DNA of 40,626 nucleotides from Gemmatimonadota bacterium (GTDB lineage Bacteria > Gemmatimonadota > Gemmatimonadetes > Gemmatimonadales > GWC2-71-9). The stretch covers positions 1 to 40,626 of the forward strand of contig JAHECL010000009.1 of NCBI GenBank assembly GCA_024641745.1, in the 5' to 3' direction. The translations under genes were made by a program, and so were the position numbers. Positions 29,381 through 38,618 of the stretch are shown here, in pieces. The first letter of the stretch is position 1; each line of letters begins with the position of its first letter. The notes beneath the pieces were generated by a model. That model saw nothing but the letters and a program-made list of their open reading frames with translations, was not told the origin of the DNA and did not search any database.

Positions 29381-29763
29381 CCGCCCCGGCCGAGCCGGGG
29401 TCGGGCGAGGGCTGGGCGCTGCTCGCGCAGGCGGTGGCGGCCGAGCTGCCGGTGGCCGAGTTCAACGGCCTCTGGGTGTTCCGGCCCTTCCGCCGTGACG
29501 GCAGGGAGTACGGCACGGCCATCCTCTCCCGGATCGACGGCGAGCGGCTGGTCATCTACACCGCACGCTACGCCCATACACTGAAGGGGAAGAAGCGCGG
29601 CGAATTCGCCTCGGAGTGGGCGGAAGTCGGGAGCGGGCCGCTCGAGGCGCTCGACGAGCTGGTGGCCCTCGTGCCGAAGCGGACCGAGGAGGAGCCCCCG
29701 CTCCAGATTCCGCTGGCGCGCTGGTATCCGGTCGAGGACGATGGCGCACCTGACGTCGGCTGA
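29359..29763 (+). CDS. Hypothetical protein (start uncertain)
   Basis: ORF bridging the LOR/SDH gene and fur, overlaps both; ELPVAEFNGLWVFRPFRRDGREYGTAILSRIDGERLVIYTARYAHTLKGKKRGEF. Confidence 0.6.
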   Translation: MGTGYPLAAPAEPGSGEGWALLAQAVAAELPVAEFNGLWVFRPFRRDGREYGTAILSRIDGERLVIYTARYAHTLKGKKRGEFASEWAEVGSGPLEALDELVALVPKRTEEEPPLQIPLARWYPVEDDGAPDVG

Positions 29764-30211
29764 GGCCGCCGACCTCCTCGAACGGTTCCGGCACTACCTC
29801 AGGGAGCACCGCCTCCCGGTGACGCAGCAGCGCGACCTCATCGCCACCGCCATCTTCACCGCCCCCGACCACCTGACCGCGGCCGCCGTGCACCAGCGCC
29901 TTGCGCGGCAGGGAAAACGGATCGGGATCGCCACGGTCTACCGAACCCTCGACCTCCTCGTCGAGAGCGGCCTGATCCGGCTCCACGAGTTCGGCGACGG
30001 GTTTCGCCGCTACGAGGGCGCCGCGCCCCAGGGCTCGCACGGGCACCTCGTCTGCGGCGTCTGCGGCGGCGTCGAGGAATTCACCAACGAGCGGCTCGAG
30101 CGAATGCTCCCCATCATCGCCGACGAGCACCACTTCCGCTATCGCACCCATCGCGTCGAGCTGCACGGCACCTGCCGTGCGTGCCAGCAGCGCACCCTGG
30201 AGGGGCTGTGA
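29741..30211 (+). CDS. Fur-family transcriptional regulator
   Basis: PVTQQRDLIATAIFTAPDHLTAAAVHQRL...IGIATVYRTLDLLVESGLI...GSHGHLVCGVCGGVEEF...CRACQ. Confidence 0.95.
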   Translation: MAHLTSAEAADLLERFRHYLREHRLPVTQQRDLIATAIFTAPDHLTAAAVHQRLARQGKRIGIATVYRTLDLLVESGLIRLHEFGDGFRRYEGAAPQGSHGHLVCGVCGGVEEFTNERLERMLPIIADEHHFRYRTHRVELHGTCRACQQRTLEGL

Positions 30212-30936
30212 ACACTCCCGAGCACGTCGGGATCCTCGTGGCGTTTGCCGCGGGGGTGCTGAGTTTCCTCTCACCCTGCGTCCTGCCCCTGGTGCCGAGC
30301 TACCTCGGCTTCCTGACCGGGATGACGCTGGAGGAGATGACCGGGCGGCGCCGGCTCGCGATGGTGCACGCGCTGCTCTTCGTGTCCGGCTTCGCCCTCA
30401 TCTTCATCCTGCTGGGCGCCAGCGCCACGGCGCTGGGCTCGGCGCTCAAGTACTACCAGGTCTGGCTGCAGCGGGTGGGCGGGGTGCTGATCATCCTCTT
30501 CGGGCTCTACGCGATGGGGGTGTTCCGGCTCGGATTCCTGCAGATGGAGAAGCGGGTCCAGCTGGAGCGGAAGCCGCTGGGCTACCTCGGCTCGGTGCTG
30601 GTGGGGATGGCCTTCGCGGCGGGGTGGACGCCCTGCATCGGGCCGATCCTCGGCGGGATCCTCGGCATGGCGGCCACCCAGGGCGACGTGAGCCGCGGAA
30701 TGGTGCTGCTCGGCTCCTATTCGGCTGGGCTGGCAGTGCCCTTCCTGGTGGCGGCCTGGGCGATGGAGAGCTTCCTCGACTGGTTCCAGCGCTTCCGCCG
30801 CTACCTGCCCTGGGTCATGCGGCTGAGCGGGCTGCTGCTGATCCTCGTGGGGTTGCTGATGGTGACCGGAGAATTCACCCGGCTGGCCGGGTGGCTGCAG
30901 GGCCTCACCCCCGACTTCCTGAAGGGACGGCTGTAG
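30208..30936 (+). CDS. ccdA: Cytochrome c biogenesis protein CcdA (DsbD-type transmembrane domain)
   Basis: FAAGVLSFLSPCVLPLVPSYLGFLTG, GMAFAAGWTPCIGPILGGIL; GTGA overlap with fur. Confidence 0.93.
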   Translation: MNTPEHVGILVAFAAGVLSFLSPCVLPLVPSYLGFLTGMTLEEMTGRRRLAMVHALLFVSGFALIFILLGASATALGSALKYYQVWLQRVGGVLIILFGLYAMGVFRLGFLQMEKRVQLERKPLGYLGSVLVGMAFAAGWTPCIGPILGGILGMAATQGDVSRGMVLLGSYSAGLAVPFLVAAWAMESFLDWFQRFRRYLPWVMRLSGLLLILVGLLMVTGEFTRLAGWLQGLTPDFLKGRL

Positions 30937-30940
30937 ACGA

Positions 30941-30983
30941 AACGGCGGGGAAGCGGGGAAGACCTCCCCGCTTCCCCGCCGTT
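30941..30983. terminator. Bidirectional terminator between ccdA (+) and sulfatase (-)
   Basis: Perfect 19-bp inverted repeat AACGGCGGGGAAGCGGGGA / TCCCCGCTTCCCCGCCGTT, 5-nt loop AGACC; convergent genes. Confidence 0.8.
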
Positions 30984-30998
30984 CCCGCCGGTCCGCCC

Positions 30999-32561
30999 CT
31001 AGTTGTTCGGTGCTCCGGCGCTCGCCAGGGCCTCGAGTGCGTTGTCGAGCGAGAAGCTGCCTGCCTTCTGGCTCGGGGGAAACTCCTTGAAGGTGCTCAG
31101 GAATCGGGCCACGTACTGTTGCGCCGGTACCATGACAAAGGCGTGCTCGACCCGCCACTTGTCATAGCCGATGGCCTCCGTGTCACCAATTTCGAAGGGA
31201 TCGGACCGCAGGTTGAAGAGCTTCGGGAGGCGGAGGGCGACGAACGGCTCCTGCCACACGTCAAACCCCTCGGCGCGCTGCTCCATGAAGACCACCTTCC
31301 ACTGGTTGTACCGCAGCCCCACCAGCGATCCGTCGTCATTGAAGTAGAAGAAGTCCTTCCGGGGTGACGCGGCCTTCCCGCTGAAGTAGTCCGTCATGTT
31401 GTACCCGTCGAGGTGCACCTTGAAGGTCTTGTTGCCAACCTTGGACCCTGTGAGGAGCTGTTCCTTGACGTCGGGATTCCCCGCTGCGGCCACCAGGGTC
31501 GGCAGCCAGTCCTCGTGGGACACAATGTCGTTGAGGATGGTGCCGGGCTGCACGGTGCCGGGCCAGCGGATCATTCCGGGGACCCGGAAGGCGCCCTCCC
31601 AGTTGGTGGCCTTCTCGTTGCGGAAGGGCGAACTCCCGCCGTCGGGCCAGGAGAACTTCTCGGCGCCGTTGTCGGTGGAGTACGCCACGATGGTGTTGTC
31701 GGCGATGCCGAGGCTGTCGATCAGGTTGAGCAGGGTGCCGATCATCTTGTCATGTTCGACCATCCCGTCGGCGTAGACGCCCAGGCCGGTCACGCCTTCG
31801 CTCTCCGGTTTCAGGTGGGTCCAGATGTGCATCCGGGTGGAGTTGAACCAGACGAAGAACGGCTTGCCGTCCTTGTGGGCCTGCTTGATGAACGCCACCG
31901 CTCCCGCGAGGAACTCCTCGTCCACCGTCTCCATCCGCTTCTTCGTCAGCGGGCCGGTGTTCTCGATCCGCTGGCTGCCGTTCGGGAGCGCCCAGCTGTG
32001 GAGGACGCCGCGCGGGGCGAACTTGGCGCGGAAGGCGGGATCCTTGGGGTAATCGGGGTTCTCTGGCTCTTCCTCCGCATTGAGGTGATACAGCGAGCCG
32101 AAGAACTCGTCGAAGCCGTGCATGGTCGGCAGCATCCTGTCGAGGTCGCCGAGGTGGTTCTTGCCGAACTGGCCGGTCGCGTACCCCAGCGGCTTCAGCA
32201 GTTCCGCGATGGTGACATCGTCGTCCTGCAGCCCTTCGCTGGCCCCGGGAAGCCCGACCTTGAGGAGCCCGGAGCGAAACGGACTCTGGCCGGTCAGGAA
32301 GGCGCCGCGGCCGGCGGTGCAGCTCTGCTGCCCGTAGAGGTCGGTGAAGAGGGCGCCTTCATGGGCGATCCGGTCGATGTTGGGGGTCTTGTACCCCATC
32401 TGACCGAGGTTGTAGGCGCTGACGTTCCAGTATCCGACGTCGTCACCCCACATCACGAGAATGTTGGGCTTCGTCGTGGCCTTCTTGCCGCCCTGTTGGG
32501 CATGCACGGGCAGTGCGATGGCCAGTGTGAGAGTGAGGGCGAGCAGTGCAAGTCTTCTCAT
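30999..32561 (-). CDS. Arylsulfatase/sulfatase family protein, exported
   Basis: Signal peptide; NILVMWGDDVGYWN; SCTAGRGAFLTGQSPFRSGL (CxAxR activation motif); GKNHLGD; YSTDNGAE. Confidence 0.93.
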   Translation of the reverse strand: MRRLALLALTLTLAIALPVHAQQGGKKATTKPNILVMWGDDVGYWNVSAYNLGQMGYKTPNIDRIAHEGALFTDLYGQQSCTAGRGAFLTGQSPFRSGLLKVGLPGASEGLQDDDVTIAELLKPLGYATGQFGKNHLGDLDRMLPTMHGFDEFFGSLYHLNAEEEPENPDYPKDPAFRAKFAPRGVLHSWALPNGSQRIENTGPLTKKRMETVDEEFLAGAVAFIKQAHKDGKPFFVWFNSTRMHIWTHLKPESEGVTGLGVYADGMVEHDKMIGTLLNLIDSLGIADNTIVAYSTDNGAEKFSWPDGGSSPFRNEKATNWEGAFRVPGMIRWPGTVQPGTILNDIVSHEDWLPTLVAAAGNPDVKEQLLTGSKVGNKTFKVHLDGYNMTDYFSGKAASPRKDFFYFNDDGSLVGLRYNQWKVVFMEQRAEGFDVWQEPFVALRLPKLFNLRSDPFEIGDTEAIGYDKWRVEHAFVMVPAQQYVARFLSTFKEFPPSQKAGSFSLDNALEALASAGAPNN

Positions 32562-32639
32562 CGGTTCGAACCTCCATGAATGGTATCAAGCTTGAAATAT
32601 AACAGGGTCGGCTGGCCGTCCCCGGGCATCGCTGTGCCG

Positions 32640-35177
32640 CTAGAAACTCACCACGCCGAAGAAACTCAGCGTGCTCCGCGTCACGCTTGGCTGGGAATCG
32701 AATCCCAGCAGCGCCGCGTTCTGGAAGGACACGCCCAGCTGGCTGGAGTACGAGGCCCACTCCCCCTTCAGGCTGAGGTCGGTCCCGCGGAAGAGCGGCG
32801 CATTGCTCCGCAGCAGGAAGAACTCGACGCCGGCGCCCCAGTGCCAGGTGTTGGGCCAGAGGTTGCTGTTGGGGAAGAAGGTCGGCTGCCGGATCCAGGG
32901 ACCATCGGGATCGGTCAGCGGGACTCCGTCGGTGGCAAGATCCGTCACCTGGTACCAGCTCCAGCCCCAGCCGCCGGTCAGGTAGGGCTGCAGCCCGCCG
33001 GTCAGGATGTTGTACCGGATGCTGCTCGCCAGTTCGTAGAACTTCAAATTGCCGGTGACGTCGAACGGGTCGTCCGGCCGGCCGGTGATCGGAAGGGTGA
33101 TCGACAGCCCGCTGTTGGAGTGGTGATAGGTGTTCTCGGTCACCCACCGCTTGCCGAGATAGAAGCTCACCTGCACCGCGAAGGCGGTCGCATTGTCCGC
33201 CACGTCGACCTCCTCGCCCCCCGGATTGAGCGCGGGGTCGGCGGCGGCGTAGCGGGCGAGAATCGTATCGAGCTGTGGCCCGAAGAGGAGGAGCGCGGTC
33301 CAGTTGGAGTCCATCTGGCTCGTCGTGACGCCTGCGCCCACCGAGACCACCCGGACGGGGAGCTCCGCCTTCGGGTAGTACTGGGTGGGAAACTTGCCGA
33401 AGAGGCGGCGGACCGGAAGGAGCAGCACCTTGTAGATGACGTCGATCGGCGGCAGGCTGATCAGCGCCACGATCGGCGCGTTCAGGTATCCGAGGTTGTT
33501 CTGGACCTGGTCGAGCGGAGATCCGGTGATGATGGCGTGCAGCCGGTGCGGGTCGTAGAGGTGATAGCCGCCCGCCCCGGCGCCACTCCGGTTCCAGCCG
33601 CCGTTATAGGTGACGGTGAACGGCGCCAGGTTGCCCGTCTCGGCGTGGCTGACGATGCCGGCAAACGGCGACTTCGCGGCGGGGAACCCTGACCGGATGG
33701 GCAGGACGAACCACGCCCACTCCTTCCGGAACTCGGGGTCGGCATACACCTGCTGGTACACCCGCTCCCAGTCCGGCAGCAGCTTCACGCGCGAGGCCGA
33801 GTCGAACGGCTCGACCCAGTCGGGGAGCGCTGCGCCTCCGGTCAGGTATGCCTGGTGGTCGAACTCCTTCTTGACCTCCTCGGCGGCATCGGCGGGGCCG
33901 ATCTTTTCGTAGATGCCGGCGAAGGGATAGGTCCCGTGCCCGTCCTGGTTGTGGGCGCCGGGGGAGTAGAGAAAGAGGTCGAGTCCCTTGCTGTTCGCCC
34001 CGATGTAGGCGATCGGGTGGGTGTTGGGGACCGTCTCCGCCGTGTCGGCCCAGGCGCGGTAGCGGACGACCGCGGCGATCTCGGCGGCGCCGATCTTGTC
34101 CCGGGCGGCGGCCTGCGCCTGCCGCCGCCACTCGGGGCGCGGCGCGTAGGCGTTCGGTGCGCTGTAGTCGACCGGCATGACGTTTTCGTGGAAGTAGTAG
34201 TCGATCCGCCGGATCACCAGCGGATCCGGCCCGCCCAGCCCCTCCGGCGTGCGCTGAAGCAGCGCCGCCACCCCGGCGGCCGTCAGCGGCGCGGTCACCC
34301 CGGAGAGGGGACTCACGACGACATTGATGTGCTCCCAGTCGCCCTCGTGCTTGTTGCCGGCGTCGTTGTAGGGGTAGAAGAACCAGTACTGCATGATGAA
34401 CTCGTAGCGCGCCTCGGCCTCGCCGTCCACCATCACCGGCGCGATGAACGGGTGGACGTAGACGCCGATCGCCGGATCGAACTCCCGCTTCATCCGCCCG
34501 GTGGACGGGTCCTCGAACGCCGCCTTCCAGGTGGCGGGGTCATAGCCGGGCCAGTTCCAGTACAGGACCGAGAAGGGGTCGTAGTCGGCGTCGACGGCGG
34601 CGGTGTTGAACCGCTCGGCAAGGGGACGGTTCGGGTTGAACTCCTGCAGCAGCTGCAGCACGCGGCAGTCCTCGATCGGCGTCGAGGCGCGTACCATGGA
34701 GAGGAGGCTGTCGCGGTCGACCGACCCGGCGGGGCAGGGGTGCGGGCCGAGCGCCGCGAAGTCCACCGTCTCGGTGCCGAGCAGGCGGGCGCCGGCGTGG
34801 ATGTCCCAGCGGTCCATGGTGAGCAGGGTCGCTCCGCTGATCGCCTGCGCCTTCTGCATGTCGAGCGGGACGTTGCCGGTGTTCCGGATCATGAACGGCG
34901 CGAAGCGGACGCCGAGGGCCTGCAGCAGCTCGCCGCGGGTGTCATCGATGCCGTCCCGCGGCGCGACATCCCGGAAGCCGCTTCCGGTGCGGGCTCCGTA
35001 GAGGTCGAAGACGCTGTCGGGCGCCGTCTGGCGGACGATCCGAGGGTACCCGAGGGGCACATACTGGAAGTACTGCTCCCTGGTCATCCGCGCGTCCTGA
35101 GCGGGCAGGGAGGCGGCCGTCCCGGCGGCGATGGCGATGCCGGCCGCAAGGGTCCGGAGACAGGAGCTGGGCCTCAT
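32640..35177 (-). CDS. Exported Vps62-like domain protein with predicted C-terminal outer-membrane beta-barrel
   Basis: Signal peptide; EFIMQYWFFYPYNDAGNKHEGDWEHINVVV (Vps62-like); alternating amphipathic C-terminal third ending in ...SFFGVVSF with terminal Phe. Confidence 0.65.
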   Translation of the reverse strand: MRPSSCLRTLAAGIAIAAGTAASLPAQDARMTREQYFQYVPLGYPRIVRQTAPDSVFDLYGARTGSGFRDVAPRDGIDDTRGELLQALGVRFAPFMIRNTGNVPLDMQKAQAISGATLLTMDRWDIHAGARLLGTETVDFAALGPHPCPAGSVDRDSLLSMVRASTPIEDCRVLQLLQEFNPNRPLAERFNTAAVDADYDPFSVLYWNWPGYDPATWKAAFEDPSTGRMKREFDPAIGVYVHPFIAPVMVDGEAEARYEFIMQYWFFYPYNDAGNKHEGDWEHINVVVSPLSGVTAPLTAAGVAALLQRTPEGLGGPDPLVIRRIDYYFHENVMPVDYSAPNAYAPRPEWRRQAQAAARDKIGAAEIAAVVRYRAWADTAETVPNTHPIAYIGANSKGLDLFLYSPGAHNQDGHGTYPFAGIYEKIGPADAAEEVKKEFDHQAYLTGGAALPDWVEPFDSASRVKLLPDWERVYQQVYADPEFRKEWAWFVLPIRSGFPAAKSPFAGIVSHAETGNLAPFTVTYNGGWNRSGAGAGGYHLYDPHRLHAIITGSPLDQVQNNLGYLNAPIVALISLPPIDVIYKVLLLPVRRLFGKFPTQYYPKAELPVRVVSVGAGVTTSQMDSNWTALLLFGPQLDTILARYAAADPALNPGGEEVDVADNATAFAVQVSFYLGKRWVTENTYHHSNSGLSITLPITGRPDDPFDVTGNLKFYELASSIRYNILTGGLQPYLTGGWGWSWYQVTDLATDGVPLTDPDGPWIRQPTFFPNSNLWPNTWHWGAGVEFFLLRSNAPLFRGTDLSLKGEWASYSSQLGVSFQNAALLGFDSQPSVTRSTLSFFGVVSF

Positions 35178-35188
35178 GCTGGTTCCCC

Positions 35189-35923
35189 TCAGTCCTTCAG
35201 GAAGTATTCGACGGTGCTCACCACACGCACCCGCTTGGCGATCTGGCTCTGCTCGCTGATGCCCGGGGCCTGGTCCCGGGCGAGGATCTCGAAGACCCCC
35301 TGGTTGGCGCGCCGGATGCCGCCAAGCCGACTTTTCGAGTCGCTGGCGAACTGATCGGCGGATGCCCGGGCCCGTGCGGTCGCCTCGGCGATCATCTGGG
35401 GCTTGAGGTCGCTCAGGCCGGAGAAGACGAAGGTCGGCCCGCCGCCGCCGTATTCCTGGCCCGAGGAGAAGACGACGCCGGCCTGGACCAGTTCCCCCAC
35501 CTTCTGGCTGGCCGCCAGGATCCCCGCCGGGTCGCCGCTCCGGACCATCAGCGTCTGATTGATCACATACCGCGTCACGACGTCAGAGTTCCGGTACTGG
35601 TTGGTGAAGGCGTCGGCCACCGAGAATGACTGCAGCTCGGTCAGCGTGGTATCGATGCCCTGCCGCGCCAGGAAGGTGCGAATCAGTCCCAGCTGCGTCT
35701 CGAGCCGCGCATACGCCCGGGTGAGGTCGTTGTCGCTCACCACCAGCCGCAGCGGCCAGAGCGCGAGATCGGCCTGGGCGTCGCGCTCGGAAATGCCCTT
35801 GACCGTCACGTACCGGTCGGCGGCCCGGCTGGCGGCGAGGCCGGCGCCGGCCAGCCATCCCCCGGCGGCGAGGCCGAGGGCGAGGACGACGGCGCCAACG
35901 ACGACTGGTTCGAGCTTCTTCAT
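35189..35923 (-). CDS. SIMPL domain (DUF541) protein, membrane-anchored/periplasmic
   Basis: N-terminal TM helix; YVTVKGISERDAQADLALWPLRLV...; ...ATARARASADQFASDSKSRLGGIRRANQG. Confidence 0.88.
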   Translation of the reverse strand: MKKLEPVVVGAVVLALGLAAGGWLAGAGLAASRAADRYVTVKGISERDAQADLALWPLRLVVSDNDLTRAYARLETQLGLIRTFLARQGIDTTLTELQSFSVADAFTNQYRNSDVVTRYVINQTLMVRSGDPAGILAASQKVGELVQAGVVFSSGQEYGGGGPTFVFSGLSDLKPQMIAEATARARASADQFASDSKSRLGGIRRANQGVFEILARDQAPGISEQSQIAKRVRVVSTVEYFLKD

Positions 35924-35959
35924 CCGATGCTCCATCGTGGATGGCAATCCCCTTGCCAG

Positions 35960-37708
35960 TCAGACTTCCAGCTGTGCCTCGATCTCCTGCCGACGGAGAA
36001 GTTCCCAGTATCGGCCGCCCGCCGCAAGGAGGTCGGCGTGGACCCCTTCCTCGACCACCCTCCCCCCATCCAGCACGATGATCCAGTCGGCGTCGCGGAC
36101 AGCGGCGAGCCGGTGCGAGATGATGACGCTCGTCCTGCCCGCCAGCGCGTCGCGCAGCCCGGCCAGGATCTGTGCCTCGGTGTGGGCGTCCACCGCGCTC
36201 AGCGCGTCGTCGAGGATGAAGACCGGGGGGTCCTGGGCCAGCGCCCGGGCGATCGCGGCCCGCTGCTTCTGGCCGCCGCTGAGGTTGATACCCCGCTCCC
36301 CCAGCATAGTGTCATATCCGTTCGGAAGCTCCGGCAGCGCCTCGGCAAGCCGGGAGACCCCGGCGACCCGCTCGAGCCGGCCGTCGTCGGGGGCGCCGAG
36401 CAGGATGTTCTCGCGCACCGTGGCGCTGAAGAGGAAGGTCTCCTGCGGCACCACGCCGAGGTTGCCGCGCAACTCCTCCAGCGACAGGGCGCGGATGTCG
36501 ATCCCGTCCAGCAGCACCTGCCCCCGGTCCGGATCGTAGCTTCGGGCGAGCAGCTCGGCCACCGTCGACTTCCCGGAGCCGGTGGCCCCCACGATCGCCA
36601 GGGACTGACCTGCCTCGACCCGGAACGAGACGTCCTGCAGCACCCACCCGCGGTCCTCGGCCCCGGGGTACCGGAACCAGACGTGCTCGAGCGCGAGGTG
36701 CCGGGCGCCCCGCCGGGGCGGGAGGACGGCGGGGTTGCTCGGCGAGCTGATGGCAGGGTGCTCCCGGAAGAGGGCGTTGATGCGGCCCATGGCGGCCTCG
36801 CCGCGCTGGACCAGCGTGACCGCCCACCCCAGCGCGATGAGCGGCCAGGCGAGCATCAGCAGGTAGACACCGAAGGCCACGTATTCCCCGACGGTGACCG
36901 TCCCGGCCATCACGAGGCGGCCCCCGACCGCGAGCACCACCACGCCGCCGAGCCCGGCGAGGAGGGCGAGCAGGGGGTGGAAGGCGCCCTGCGCCTTTGC
37001 CAGGGCGACGTTGCGCGTCCGGTACTCGTCGTTGAGGAGCCGGAATTCGTCGGTCTCCGCCGCTTCCTGCCGGTAGGCGCGGACGATCCGGAGGCCGGAG
37101 ATGTGCTCGTGGACGTGGGTGGACATGGCACTGAACTGCTCCTGGATGGCCAGGGAGCGCCGGTGGATCTGCTGCCCCAGCGAAATCATCACGATGGGGA
37201 GGCCGAGGAGCGGCATCAGCGCCAGCAGCGTGAGCCGCGGGCTCATGGCCAGCATGGCGGGGAGGATCATCCCGACCCGGACCGCCGTGTCCACCATGTA
37301 CATCAGCGCCGGCCCCGCCGCCATCCGGGCGGCGAGGAGGTCGTTGGTGGACCGCGACATCAGGTCGCCGGTGGAGGAGCGGTCGTAGAAGGCGGGAGAG
37401 AGCCGCTCGAGCTTCTGGAAGAGGTCGTTCCGGAGGTCGAATTCCACCCAGCGGCTGGCGCTGTTGAGGAGCTGCCGCATCCCGAACCGGGCGGTGCCTC
37501 CGAGCAGCGTGACCCCGACGAGGAGGAGGGCGGTGCGGGTGACGGCGGAGGGCGGGGCGCCGCGGTCGATCAGGTTGATGCCGCGCTCGAGGATCCTGGG
37601 CCCGTAGGTGATGAGCGCGTTCGACACCACGACCAGGAGCATGCCGAGGCCGTAGGTCTTCCGGTAATTTGTGAGGTAGGGCACAAGCGCCCGGAGGTCC
37701 CTCAGCAT
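35960..37708 (-). CDS. ABC transporter, fused permease and ATP-binding protein (exporter type)
   Basis: TM domain then VGATGSGKSTVAELLARSYDPDRGQVLLDG, LSGGQKQRAAIARALAQDPPVFILDDALSAVD; GGAAAG SD before the ATG at 37708. Confidence 0.95.
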   Translation of the reverse strand: MLRDLRALVPYLTNYRKTYGLGMLLVVVSNALITYGPRILERGINLIDRGAPPSAVTRTALLLVGVTLLGGTARFGMRQLLNSASRWVEFDLRNDLFQKLERLSPAFYDRSSTGDLMSRSTNDLLAARMAAGPALMYMVDTAVRVGMILPAMLAMSPRLTLLALMPLLGLPIVMISLGQQIHRRSLAIQEQFSAMSTHVHEHISGLRIVRAYRQEAAETDEFRLLNDEYRTRNVALAKAQGAFHPLLALLAGLGGVVVLAVGGRLVMAGTVTVGEYVAFGVYLLMLAWPLIALGWAVTLVQRGEAAMGRINALFREHPAISSPSNPAVLPPRRGARHLALEHVWFRYPGAEDRGWVLQDVSFRVEAGQSLAIVGATGSGKSTVAELLARSYDPDRGQVLLDGIDIRALSLEELRGNLGVVPQETFLFSATVRENILLGAPDDGRLERVAGVSRLAEALPELPNGYDTMLGERGINLSGGQKQRAAIARALAQDPPVFILDDALSAVDAHTEAQILAGLRDALAGRTSVIISHRLAAVRDADWIIVLDGGRVVEEGVHADLLAAGGRYWELLRRQEIEAQLEV

Positions 37709-37785
37709 ATCTTTCCACTGTTCGGGTGCCGCAATGTCGCCGGGCGCGCCTGCGTCCGGCAAGACGACCATCCAGGAGCTCCACC

Positions 37786-38562
37786 ATGCGTACCGTACTC
37801 ACCGCGATCTGTGTGCTCGGCCTCGCCGCCTGCGGCGGGGGCGACAAGTCCTCCGCCGCCATCGCGGACAGCCTGAGCCGCGATCTGCAGCTTGCCCAGC
37901 AGGACTCCACCCTTCCGATGGCCGACACCGCCGCCACGCCGGCGCCGGCCGCGGTCACCGCCGCGACCCCGAAGGCGGCGGCAAAACCGACGCCGAAGCC
38001 GACGGCCGCCACGCCGAAGCCGGCCGCTCCGGCACCGGCTCCCGCCCTCGCCGCGGGGACCACCTTCTCGGCGTCCGTGCCGGACACTGTCAGCTCCCGG
38101 ACCACCAAGTCGGGCGCGATGATGCAGGCCAAGGTCGGCACCAGCGTGAAGGACGCGGAGGGCCGCGTCGTGATCCCCGCCGGCTCCACCGTCAACATCC
38201 GGCTCGACCAGTTCGTCTCCGCCCCGAAGAAGGGGGGCAAGGAGACCTTCTCGGCCTCGCTGGTGTCGGTCATCATCGACGGGACCAGCTACCCGATCTC
38301 GGGCACCGTTGACCACCTCGACTACACCCTGAAGGGCCGCGGGATCACCGGGGGCACGGTCGCCAAGGTGGGTGCGGGCGCCGCGGCGGGCGCGATTCTC
38401 GGAAAGGCCATCGGCGGGAACGCCACCGGGGCCGTCGTGGGCGGGGTTGCCGGCGCCGCCGGCGGGGCCGCGGTGGCGAATGAGACCGGCGACCAGGACA
38501 TCACCGTCCTGCCGGGCGCGACGGTCACCATGACGGTGACGGACGTCTTCACCGCCGGCTGA
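37786..38562 (+). CDS. Lipoprotein with glycine-zipper segment
   Basis: Lipobox MRTVLTAICVLGLAACGGG; GAGAAAGAILGKAIGGNATGAVVGGVAGAAGGAAV. Confidence 0.82.
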   Translation: MRTVLTAICVLGLAACGGGDKSSAAIADSLSRDLQLAQQDSTLPMADTAATPAPAAVTAATPKAAAKPTPKPTAATPKPAAPAPAPALAAGTTFSASVPDTVSSRTTKSGAMMQAKVGTSVKDAEGRVVIPAGSTVNIRLDQFVSAPKKGGKETFSASLVSVIIDGTSYPISGTVDHLDYTLKGRGITGGTVAKVGAGAAAGAILGKAIGGNATGAVVGGVAGAAGGAAVANETGDQDITVLPGATVTMTVTDVFTAG

Positions 38563-38575
38563 CCTGCCTGGGGCT

Positions 38576-38601
38576 CGGGGGCGCGACAGGTCGCGCCCCC
38601 G
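38576..38601. terminator. Bidirectional terminator-like hairpin
   Basis: 12-bp complementary arms CGGGGGCGCGAC / GTCGCGCCCCCG around a 2-nt centre, between convergent genes. Confidence 0.6.
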
Positions 38602-38618
38602 CGCCCGGGCCTGCCGTG

